Assembly (NCBI RefSeq): GCF_032118995.1
Contig: NC_092648.1
Span: 4,975,001 to 5,039,000, forward strand
DNA length: 64,000 nt
Direction: 5' to 3'
Source: Asterias amurensis
Lineage: Eukaryota; Echinodermata; Asteroidea; Forcipulatida; Asteriidae
The position numbers and the translations under genes are program-made. Every line of letters begins with the position of its first letter. Within the stretch, counting starts at the first letter, position 1. The notes beneath the pieces are model-generated. The model did not search any database. It saw nothing but the letters and a program-made list of their open reading frames with translations, and was not told where the DNA came from. Shown here one piece after another: positions 55,156 through 64,000 of this stretch.

Positions 55156-56368
55156 CCAAATATTGTCGATCTACACACAGAGAGCAACCTCTGCCATTAT
55201 TATATAATCAGGTTCTCAATTGAACCTAAAACCATAAGACCGGTCTCCAACAGTTTCTGTACAAATTAAATCATGTTTTCTTTGCTGTACTTTAAAAAAT
55301 AAACGGGGTCAGTATTGAACCGGATCACTCTCGTGGGGCCTGTGATCATTTTCTGGGTCAGAAAGACCTGAAGTATTAATATGACCCAAGGTAAGAGGGT
55401 CAACAATTCGCAGACTCCGCGTTTAAATGCCACAATTTTGTTAACAACTTTCTAGGTCAGTCTGATCCGGGAACGGGTCAGGCTCCCACCGATCCCGCAG
55501 ATATGTTTCCAAAATCCAACTGTATGTTTGTCTGTTACCGATGGTTCCGCACCATTTCAACCACACTCTGTGTTTTTTTTTTTTATGCAAGTCGAAACTA
55601 GCGGTGCCATTCCTTGGTCGGTCGTAAACGGGGTTAGGAGGGTGGGGATGCTGGGGGATCGTGGGGATCGTTGGGGGAAGGTGGGGGATGGTGGGAGAGG
55701 GGGTTCCATCCCCGGCCCACTGATTAAGGTTGAATAAAAACTCAGAATAAACCTCGAAGACTTTTACAGACTGTTCAACTCCATTTTGAATTTCTAACTC
55801 GGAGTTATTTTGTTTTCATATTGTGTACCTTTAATCCTTGCTTCCTGGAAACTGGTTTGTCTAAATTATACCTGTAAAGCACAATGAATATCATTTTGAA
55901 AGTGTGAATTTTCAGACGGTTTAAAAAAATTCTTCAAATATATTTCTTAAACTTTCAATAACCTTTACGACCACCATCCACTGACGTGTTCTCACAGCGA
56001 TCAATGGAGGCAAACAAAAGGCAATAGCCGTCGACTTGTCATGCTGGCAAAATGTAAATATTTGCACTTTTGCCGTCCAATTTATTATTGAAACGTCATC
56101 CATCTTTTATCTAAAAAATTGACTTCTTTATAAAATATACAAGTAGAGTAAGTGCATGCTGTTCATTGATTTGAACTATTTTTGTGTGCCATTTGTGTAC
56201 TCAGTCCAAACTCGCTCCGGCTGAGGCATCGATATTTACGGCACGCTGACATAGAATAATCGGTTATTCATAATTGACGTCAAAACGAACCTCGACAAGG
56301 GTTTCAAGATGGCTTATATTTGCGTCATTCTGTTTCTCTCTCTAAAATCCGACGGGGGTAAATTAATG
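55156..56368. other. No gene recognised
   Basis: 1.2 kb. A G-rich stretch (GGTGGGGATGCTGGGGGATC) lies at 55639-55705. No coding support. Confidence 0.4.
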
Positions 56369-56515
56369 TTAAAGGCACTGGACACTGGCAATTGTCAAAG
56401 TTGTGTATTTCAATATCATGCATAAAATAAGAAATCGGTGAAAACTTTGACTCGTTGGTCATCCAAGTTGCAAGAGAATAATAGAAAACACCCTTGTTGC
56501 ATCTGAGATGCGTTT
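56369..56515. mobile_element. Family A element, left part only
   Basis: TTAAAGGCACTGGACACTGG to about AACACCCTTGTTGCA, then unrelated sequence. Confidence 0.7.
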
Positions 56516-56776
56516 TGTTCTTCTTTGTTTTGTAACAGGGGTGTGGGGACAGGTGGGCAGGGGGTGAGGGGTGCTGGGCAAAATATAGGGTTGCATTGTT
56601 GAGCGATTCTAAAAACTTATATCGGTGCCGCAGGGGGTGGGGTTGGGGGTTGGAGAAGCTGTTTAAATACGGATTTTGTAACTCTGGTTTGACCGACGGG
56701 AAACTGGTGATCGAGCGAACACATCGAGCATGGGGTATTATAATCATTGTTGGTTAACACTCGATGACTGACTGGG

Positions 56777-56985
56777 CACAATTTCATAGAGCTGATTAAG
56801 CAGAAAATATTGCTTATTTATATTGCTTAACACTTTTCTGCTAAGAGAAAATGACCAGGATACCAGTCACAAATGGTGCATGTAACATAGTTTGGAAGGA
56901 TAACCTTCTTCTGGTAGAGCATAATTTTGTTGTGCTTATCCCTCTTGTTGTGCTCAAGCAGCTCCATAAAATTGGGCCATTAGGG
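56777..56985. mobile_element. Family C element
   Basis: GGGCACAATTTCATAGAGCT and AGCAGCTCCATAAAATTGGG ends, inverted. Confidence 0.75.
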
Positions 56986-57359
56986 AGCCAAGTTATGGCA
57001 GTCAATCACTTATTAACACAAATCAAATCGTTCTTTGTTGCTGGATGGTCCATCAAGACCACTTATATAGGCTTGATTCAAGACGTTAGACTAATTTGCC
57101 TGTCAATCTACGCTTGATATTTGAACCATTCAACCATTCAGTAAAGAGCAAAGGTGACTAATGTCCTCGAACCGAGCCTACTCTCGTCGTCGTTGCTCTA
57201 TGGTTTGATTGATTAGACCCAACTGTTTAATATCGACTGATGTAAATGAAAAATGGACACGAAAACATTGATTCTGAAGGTAATTTATTTCAACAATTGA
57301 CAGGAACTTCCAGTTTGTTTGATCCGGTGTACACATTTATTACGTTAATTTCCGTTTCA

Positions 57360-57562
57360 GTAACTGAGTGCACAACCGTTGCTATGAGAGCACAGTATTA
57401 TAAAGAGGTTCTGCTTATTAAGAGTACATTCTGAAGTTCAAAATCTTATTCTGCTTATGCTTCCTTGTTTTGCTGTGCTCTTTTATAAAATATCATGATA
57501 TATAAAGAGGTAATTTGGCCAGTCCCATGGGCTTGTTATAACGAGGGTCGACTGTATCATGC
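57360..57562. mobile_element. Tigger/pogo-type element end
   Basis: Right end TTGTTATAACGAGGGTCGAC then TGTA, with internal ATAAAGAGGTTCTGCTTATTAA shared with 46270-46460. The left terminus is not found. Confidence 0.5.
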
Positions 57563-57902
57563 TGATTAGCTATTTTTAGAAAAGGCTGTATATTAAGTAA
57601 AGTGGTGTCCCTTGTTTGCAACGCCGTGTCATCATTAACTAAATTCACAAAATTCACAAACCCTTTTCTGTGCTAGTTTGACCCGGAATCTGTTTCAAAA
57701 AATGACCAAGAAATGGTTCTAACCGACATAAATCTGAGGTCAAAGGTCAGGTTTATCGGGACTCGGAAACCAGGTCCATTCTATAATTGATTCAAGTCCC
57801 GTTCCCGTGCGAGAGGTCCCTATGTCAAAATGTAGCTTTTGAGGTCCCGGCGTTAGGCGATGGGACTGAAAATAAAAAAAGGACACTATCGGGATTGGGA
57901 CT

Positions 57903-58289
57903 TTAAAGGCAGTGGACACTATTGGCAATTACTCAAAATAATTATTAGCATAAAACCTTTGTTGGTGACGAGTAATGGGGAGAGGTTGATGGTATACAAC
58001 ATTGTGAGAACCGGCACCCCCTGAAGTGCCATAGTTTTTGAGAAAAAAGGAATTTTTTACAAAATTTGATTTCGAGACCTCAGATTTAGAAATTGAGGTC
58101 TCGACATCAACCATCTAAACGCACACAACTTCGTGTGACAAGGGTGTTTTTTCTTTCATTGTTATCTCGCAAGTTCGATGACCGATTGAGCTCAAATTTT
58201 CACAGGTTTGTTATTTTATGCATTTGTTGAGATACACCAACTGTGAAGGCTAGTCTTTGACAATTACCAATAGTGTCCACTACCTTTAA
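57903..58289. mobile_element. Family A element
   Basis: Complete, TTAA at both ends; one of the best preserved copies, with the central GAGACCTCAGATTTAG palindrome intact. Confidence 0.9.
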
Positions 58290-58475
58290 TCAAGTCTAGG
58301 TCAATTCTGACCCGGAAGTTTTTAGATTAGCCACACCGGTCACATAACGCTGGTCAGTTATACATGACAAACTGTAGAGGACTCCCTTATAATTGATAAG
58401 CTAATTATGACAAAAAAAATAGTCCCAGCCAATTTTCTCTACCTCCCGCCCAGGTAGTGTATATAAAAATCAGGA

Positions 58476-58575
58476 CAGTTCTTTTTTCAGAACTGAGAAG
58501 TCTCCCGAACACCCGATAAATCTACTAGTAGTAGAATAAAGAAAGACCGTTCCCAGAACATGGTGTTAACACAAA
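58476..58575. mobile_element. Family G-like hairpin
   Basis: GGACAGTTCTTTTTTCAGAA then CTGAGAAGTCTCCCGAACAC. Resembles the right half of family G copies. Confidence 0.45.
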
Positions 58576-58801
58576 CCAATAAATTGACACAAATATTATT
58601 TCAGTTTGTTAAAAAAATCTCCGTTTTGTGGTAGGCCTATAAAAACTCAATCACACAACAAAAAAGTGTCATATTGTGATCCAGATAGTAAAGGGGATAG
58701 AACAATTTGTATATTGCATAGCTTCAAGAATTCCAAAATACTAATTAGGGTCACGTTGATCTGAAACGAGTCAATGTTGACCGATGTTCCCTTCCGGACC
58801 A

Positions 58802-59037
58802 GGGCCAAATTTCATAGAGTTGCTTCAAGACGATAATTATTGCTGAAACATTTTCTGCTAAGCAAAGTCGCATGCCTGGCAGAAGAGCGGCTTAAAAACC
58901 CTGCTTCAAAATAATGGGCAGGACACCAGTCCGAACATTTATGACAGTGTTTTTCGGCCGGTGACTTTATTCTGGTTAGTACAATTTTGTGTGCTTAGCT
59001 ACTTTTTTGTGCTTAAGCAGCTCTTGAATTGGGCTCG
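58802..59037. mobile_element. Family C element, diverged
   Basis: GGCCAAATTTCATAGAGTTG and AGCAGCTCTTGAATTGGGCT ends. Confidence 0.7.
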
Positions 59038-59072
59038 GGTCTGACTGGTATTAACTGACACAGAGTGGCTCC

Positions 59073-59345
59073 AGCACCGGCCGTCTTCAAAATGCAAAAT
59101 GTCCACAGAAACCTGTAATAAAAAGGGATCAAACGACATCTGGGGGACGGAGCGCCGCTGGCCCCACGAGCCACCTCTCCGACGAGTGTACCGCTCGTGG
59201 GGGAAGGAGCGGGGACGGGACGAGTGCCTCTGACTCTGCCTTTTGCCGTGCTCCCAGAACACCGTCTTTGTGGGTCAAGCACCGGCCATCTTCAAAATGC
59301 AAAATGTCCACAGAAACCTGTAATAAAAAGGGATCAAACGACATC
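59073..59345. repeat. 68-bp direct repeats around a GC-rich 137-bp core
   Basis: AGCACCGGCCGTCTTCAAAA at 59073 and AGCACCGGCCATCTTCAAAA at 59278 start near-identical 68-bp copies. Each holds, on the minus strand, an acceptor-like TTTTTATTACAG. The core between them is unlike its AT-rich surroundings. Confidence 0.85.
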
Positions 59346-59532
59346 AGAAATGGAATGGCTGATATACCTCATCATAGACCTATTCAGCACTGACGCATTA
59401 CCACACTTTGTTTTGAATGTGTTGGACTGTTAATAAATCTTAGTTGAAGTTTGTTCTCTTCATTGCATCCGATGAAGTAGTTTGTGCTATCGAAAGCTCA
59501 CGCAAATATTTATTTATTACTAGTTAGTCATT

Positions 59533-59590
59533 AGAGGCACTGGACACTATTGGTCACTCAATCACCAAAGGTGTACAGTGTCTTTAAAGT
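59533..59590. mobile_element. Family A remnant of two ends
   Basis: AGGCACTGGACACTATTGG directly followed by ACCAAAGGTGTACAGTGTC and TTTAA. Confidence 0.6.
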
Positions 59591-59827
59591 GCTAAATTAT
59601 ATTTTCCCCAAAAGCCTATTCAGTGAGACCATGGGCATACTTGTCGTACTTTTCAATACAGAGAATTGATATGAAATGCAAAATGAAACCAAACGGTTTG
59701 TGACGTACACCCCGTGGGCCATTATTATTTTATGGTTTATAATTAATGAATGCTGTGTGAACTACATTCCCCAAGTTAAACAAAAATAAGAAATCGAAAC
59801 TTGCGTTTTGTGAGTAATAACAAAGCA

Positions 59828-60449
59828 TTAAATACACGTGACACTATTGGTAATAGCAAAGACCAGTCTTCTCACTTGCTGTACCTTAACATATGCATAA
59901 AATAACATACCTATTAAAATTTGAGCTCAATCGGTCATCAAAGTTGCGAGATAATAATGAAAGAAAAACACCCTTTTCACACGAAGTTGTGTGCTTTCAG
60001 ATGCTTGATTTCGAGACCTCAAATTCTAAATCTGAGGTCTCGAAATCAAATTCGTGGACAAATACTTCTTTCTCGAAAATTATGTCACTTCAAAGGGAGC
60101 CGTTTCTCATAATGTTTTATCCAACAACAGCTCACCAATACTCGTTTCCAAGTAAGGTTTTATGCTAATAATTATTTTTGAGTAATTACCAACAGTACCA
60201 CTGCCTTTAATTAACTAATTTTCACCGAATTTGATTTCGAGACCTCAAGTTTAGAATTTGAGGTCCCGAAATCAAGCATCTGAAAGCACACAACTTCGTG
60301 TGAAAAGGGTGTTTTTTCTTTCATTAATATCTCGAAACTCAGACGACCAATCGAGCTAAAATTTTCACAGGTTTGTTAATATATGCATATGTTGAGATAC
60401 AGCAAGTGAGAAGACTGGTCTTTGACAATTACCGATAGTGTCCACTGAC
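59828..60449. mobile_element. Two adjacent family A elements, second one truncated
   Basis: 59828-60210 is a full copy. From the TTAA at 60211 a second copy starts within its middle and runs to GTGTCCACTGACT at 60449 in the opposite orientation. Confidence 0.85.
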
Positions 60450-60858
60450 TATTTATATCTAAAATCTATATTATTTTATTTAGTGCACAGCCACACTCAT
60501 CGGTACACTTTTTGTTTCAAAGACGCCAAATGAACAACATAGAAACATTGAGTAACTCTTAGCAGATCTGTCATCGACAAGCTCTGGCACTTTAAACACA
60601 TCACTCACACAGCGATTACAAAATGACATTAAAATAACATTGAGATAACTGTTACATCAGCGGTTTTCAAACTTCCTTATAAAATGGTCACCCCCCAAAA
60701 ATGTATAACCATGATTGTGGCGATGCACTTAAAAATAAATCTTAAGAAATGTCTTATAATACTAAATTTTCGTGATGATAATGCGGAGACTTATATCAGC
60801 CCTTATTAAATCATCATAATACATTTTACAACCCCCCTCCCTCCGCTTAATTGTTTAC
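60450..60858. other. No gene recognised
   Basis: About 400 bp, nothing assigned. Confidence 0.4.
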
Positions 60859-61730
60859 CTTGTAAACAAATATATGAACTTGTCCGTTGGGACGTTCTCC
60901 GATGTTGAAGACCATGCCTCCTCCAATTGACCTACCAGAAAGAAAGCGGGAAGATGAGTATCAAAGACGAAATAACGGTTTGCAACACAGACATCTGATA
61001 CTAAATTTCAATATTAAATAATTGAGGTCTTGTTTGGTGCAACCTTCGTTGAGTTACAAAAAGATGTTGTTTATGGTTATTCACAAGGACAGCTCATTTG
61101 TCATTGATCAACTACATTACTAATTTGAAGCGAATCCATTCTGGCAGTTTGTCCGACCATTATAGGGACGTAATTAACTTGTTTTCCCTTTCCACATGAG
61201 TGCATGACAATAAAATGATGGGCTAGATGGCCGCGTCTGGGCCGGTCCGGCAGGCCCACTGCACCCCACCGCACTACAACCGTATCGCACGCCCGTCCCA
61301 CCCCATACCGCACCCCTCCCACCGTACCCCACAAAAACCCACACACCTCACCCCCACCTTGCCCCAATGCATCCCACCCCGCCGTGCCTCAATGCATCCC
61401 ACCCCGACGTGCCTCAATGCATCCCGCCCCAGCGTGCCTCAACGCGCCCCACCCCAGCGTGCCTCACTGCATCCCACCCCACCGTGCCTCAATGCATCCC
61501 ACCCCACCTTGCCTCAATGCATCACACCCCACCGCACCCTACCGCAACCCATCCCACCATACCTCACCCGATGATTTGCCTGAATATTATGTTATTACTC
61601 ACCGTATAGTTGGTATATTGTAGAGGCCTATGTTTATACCAATCCTCGTCACAGTCGGCAGGATCATCCACAGCTTGTCAGAGATCCGTCCGTCCACGCC
61701 CCACTGGTGTCCACAGTCCTTGGTCCCATC
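60859..61730 (-). CDS. Two putative exons of unassigned gene or alternative end of the 61.7 kb gene
   Basis: Exon a (61730-61603) reads DGTKDCGHQWGVDGRISDKL and continues to NIPTI, ending in phase 2 at ACG|GTGAGT. Exon b (60931-60859) follows a strong acceptor and reads SIGGGMVFNIGERPNGQVHI then FVYK before AAG|GTAAAC. The frames join. However, exon a needs a phase-0 acceptor while the upstream paralogue exon ends in phase 1, so it cannot simply be the next exon. It overlaps the third exon proposed for that gene in another frame. I do not recognise the peptide. Confidence 0.3.
61257..61560. repeat. 25-bp minisatellite, CCTCAATGCATCCCACCCC
   Basis: Seven 25-bp units from about 61349, preceded by a looser CCCAC-rich stretch. 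The period is not a multiple of three, so all three plus frames read the same short peptides in turn; it is not a coding region. Confidence 0.9.
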
Positions 61731-63654
61731 CTACTACATAGCCTAATCCTACAAAAAGGGAACAAACTCGCGTCGCTGTTTGCAAAGATGCGATCGAGCG
61801 CGCGCCTAATTTAAACATGAGCAATTCACCGCGCCAGAAAATACGTCAACCTGTTTGCAATGCATAGCACCTTGCACCGCTCAAAGGCACCACCTTTGCT
61901 GACCATTGAACAACACTTAGGGATGGGCAAACATAAACTCAAAACAAGACAACACAAACAAGAAAAAAATATGTTATAAAAACTGCGAATGTTACCAATT
62001 CCCTGACATATCAGCGGCCCAACTTCATACTGTGCTCTTTCCCCTCTGTCATTGAGATCTCCAATCTCCAGCTTTGTTACCGGAAGTAGATTCTTGTCTT
62101 CGAGCCTGCCGGCATCTACCTGCCAGTGGTTGTCGTTTCTGTCGCAGTTGCATTTGTCTCCACGCCTCAAACAATCGTCTGGAGACACATAAAAGTATTT
62201 AGCTGTACTTTTAGGTTGTTTCGTTGTATGAGGGGTTTTATTTTGTTTAAAAGGAATGCTGCTCTCACACTATGGCGAATGTTCTTGCGAAGGAGGTGGA
62301 GGATGACTTGTGGAACGTCGAATTTGTTCCAACGCTTACGAAGAAATGGCGAATGTTGCGGAGTTTGAGCGAATGTCAACTATTTCCATTCGGGTAAGCA
62401 CATTCGCTAGCATGCCACAGTGTGAGAGCAGCAGAAGTAGCCGAGAAATAAATTCGATCTCTTTTCGATAAGTGCACTGGGTTATTTTACGTGCGACACA
62501 CGGGACCAACGGCTTTCCACGCCCATCCGAAGGACGAAAGCATCATGGTTTAAGGTGTCTTTACTTGTGAATCGGGACCCAAACTCACACCCTGTTAAAC
62601 AGAAACACCCGAGTTCTGTCAAGTGCTCTTTTAACCACTGGGCCACGACACTGAGTGTACTAAGTATACGGTGCTTAAAGACACTGGACACATTTGGCAA
62701 TTGTCAAAGACCAGTATTCTCACTTGGTGTATCTCAACATATGCACAAAACACAATTGGTCCTCGAAGTTGCGAGATAATTATGGGGAAAAAACACCCTT
62801 GTCACACGAAATTGTGTGCTTTCAGATGCTTGATTTCGGGACCTCAAAATCTAATTCTGATGTCTCGAAATCAAATTCAAATATAATTCTTTCTCGAAAA
62901 CTACCGTAACTTCAGAGGGAGTCGTTTCTCACAATGTTTTATACTATCAACAGCTTTCCATTGCTTGTTACCAAGTAATTTTTTATGCTAACAATTATTT
63001 TGAGTAATTGCCAATAGTGTCCAGTGTTTTTAATAACACATGTATAGCGAACCCTGTAGAGAACTCTTCCTCTGTGTGTTACACAGTAGTACACACTGAG
63101 AATAAAATACGAAAGTGAAAGGCCGCCAGAGCTCAATTTCAAAGAGCTGCTTAAGCACACAAGCAGCTATAAGCACGGCAAAAGTATATGCTTTCCAGAA
63201 TAAGGCGATCAGACAAACTACCATGCACATGTACACTGTGTGACTGGTATACTGCTCATTTCTGCTTACATGAGCAGCTCTATAAAATTGGGCCAAGGGC
63301 AGTTTCAGGGTAAAAAAAACAATCAAGATCATTATTCATAACGACAATATACAATATAATACTTACAACGACCGTACGAGCAGGCGCAGCCCTGGTGACC
63401 AGCCGGGGCACCTCCCCAGTTCAACATCTTCACTCCATCCCTAGACTCCAGCCAAGTCCGCATTGTATTTCCACTCCATATCCTAGATTGTTTACACCGG
63501 AATTTGACGTACTGGTAACAATTTTGAGACACATCAGTCAGTGCTCCGATCTGCTCCATTGAGGGTTCATACGTGAACGGTATTCGAAAGCGACCATCCG
63601 ATTCACCCGAGGTGTCACCCGTCTCGGCCTGTTCATGCTCTACTATGGTAGAAC
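61678..63654 (-). CDS. Paralogue of the CNTNAP-type fibrinogen-like gene, 5' end outside window
   Basis: Two firm exons, 63654-63367 and 62178-61996, are joined in phase 1. They encode a fibrinogen-like region with NCYQYVKFRCKQSRIWSGN, WLESRDGVKMLNWGGAP, CACSYG, DKCNCDRNDNHWQVDAGRLE, LPVTKLEIGD and YEVGPLICQG. Exon boundaries and phases match exons 4 and 5 of the gene at 50.5-54.5 kb, so this is a tandem paralogue on the same strand. A third exon, 61748-61678, has a good pyrimidine-rich acceptor and the right phase, and would end the protein with GLGYVVGWDQGLWTPVG and a stop shortly after. No polyA signal is obvious there, so this end is tentative. The signal-peptide and first Cys exons must lie beyond position 64000. 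Confidence 0.68.
62462..62655 (-). mobile_element. tRNA-Ser-like SINE fragment, intron of the second fibrinogen-like gene
   Basis: Minus strand GTCGTGGCCCAGTGGTTAAA (A box) and GTGTGAGTTTGGGTCCCGA (B box region), body to about 62462. Confidence 0.75.
62675..63033. mobile_element. Family A element, intron of the second fibrinogen-like gene
   Basis: TTAA at both ends, with a small internal deletion near 62750. Confidence 0.85.
63129..63295. mobile_element. Family C element
   Basis: GAGCTCAATTTCAAAGAGCT and AGCAGCTCTATAAAATTGGG ends. Confidence 0.8.
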
Positions 63655-63679
63655 CTAACATGGGATAAAAAAAAACGGT

Positions 63680-63748
63680 CCTCAGTGGACTTTGAACCCA
63701 AGACCCCTGATACTCCGGGCAGATGCTCTACCAATTAGCCATTTTGAG
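63680..63748 (-). mobile_element. tRNA-like SINE head, different from the Ser-like family
   Basis: Minus strand ATGGCTAATTGGTAGAGCAT (A box) and TTGGGTTCAAAGTCC (B box) with tRNA-like spacing, then a T run. The stems do not form a full cloverleaf. Confidence 0.6.
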
Positions 63749-63763
63749 ATAATAATGGGTGCG

Positions 63764-64000
63764 TTCGTTTAGCTTCCCTGGGTCGACCCTGGACTGCCCC
63801 CGGTGCGTTCGAATAGTTTTGACGTCATTACATGGGCTCACCCGGGTCAGCCCCCAGTGCCCTGCTTGTGGAGTGGGTCACTTGGGGGCTGGCCCCATGA
63901 GCATGACGTCACTACGAGAGCGGCGAGTGATTGTTCGTTCAGCTCTTGTCAGGGGCTCACCCGTGTGAGCACCGCGGGGTCGACCCAGGGAAGCTAATCG
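63764..64000. mobile_element. Palindromic MITE running to the window edge
   Basis: TTTAGCTTCCCTGGGTCGAC at 63767 is inverted as GGTCGACCCAGGGAAGCTAA at 63977. Inner partners include GACGTCATTACATGGGCTCA and ATGAGCATGACGTCACTACG. Confidence 0.85.

Noticed and set aside
56325-56747. Minus-strand 140-codon frame
   Set aside because: It spans a truncated family A element and a G-rich stretch; no conserved protein signal.
61227-61609. Three overlapping plus-strand His/Pro/Cys-rich frames
   Set aside because: Produced by a 25-bp minisatellite read in each frame in turn.
63680-63748. Possible second tRNA gene on the minus strand
   Set aside because: Same reasoning: tRNA-like boxes without a foldable cloverleaf.

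Overview
This is an animal nuclear window, most likely from an echinoderm and probably a sea star. Spliced genes with GT..AG introns encode proteins that align best, from memory, with deuterostome families. The intergenic DNA and introns are crowded with short palindromic DNA transposons of a kind I associate with asteroid genomes. The species call is inference; the gene calls rest on exon-by-exon reading with matching splice phases.

Layout. Positions 1 to 19.5 kb hold no gene I can support, only tandem repeats and non-autonomous elements, several nested in one another. Positions 19.77 to 24.34 kb (+) carry a six-exon actin maturation protease (ACTMAP, the C19orf54 family). A single extra base in a C run breaks its last exon, and the exon's 3' part is tandemly triplicated. 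Positions 30.47 to 43.02 kb (-) carry a nine-exon pinin (PNN) gene, and 43.53 to 47.28 kb (+) carry a five-exon TRAPPC6B gene. These two are head to head across 512 bp, the same arrangement as in human, which suggests an old bidirectional promoter. Positions 50.5 to 54.5 kb and 61.7 to 63.65 kb (both -) carry two paralogues of a secreted protein built on the fibrinogen-like module of contactin-associated proteins (CNTNAP/neurexin IV). The second runs off the right edge of the window.

Repeats. The dominant family (A) is about 385 bp, is bounded by TTAA and has inverted ends starting AGGCACTGGACAC. More than twenty copies or pieces lie in the window. Other families are palindromic elements (B, C, E, F and many singletons), a tRNA-Ser-like SINE, three LINE 3' ends, a 1.0-kb TA-flanked element, a 0.6-kb element with internal GGTTAGTCGCATTAC repeats, and a hairpin family that may be related to Penelope elements. 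I saw no LTR retrovirus-like element, CRISPR array or operon-like structure.

The genes do not form a pathway. Pinin is a nuclear splicing and exon-junction-associated factor, TRAPPC6B is a vesicle-tethering subunit, ACTMAP matures actin N-termini, and the fibrinogen-like pair is probably extracellular. The best leads are the conserved PNN/TRAPPC6B pair, the triplicated ACTMAP exon, the tandem fibrinogen-like genes with unassigned exons nearby, and insertions bracketed by direct repeats of 60 to 70 bp.
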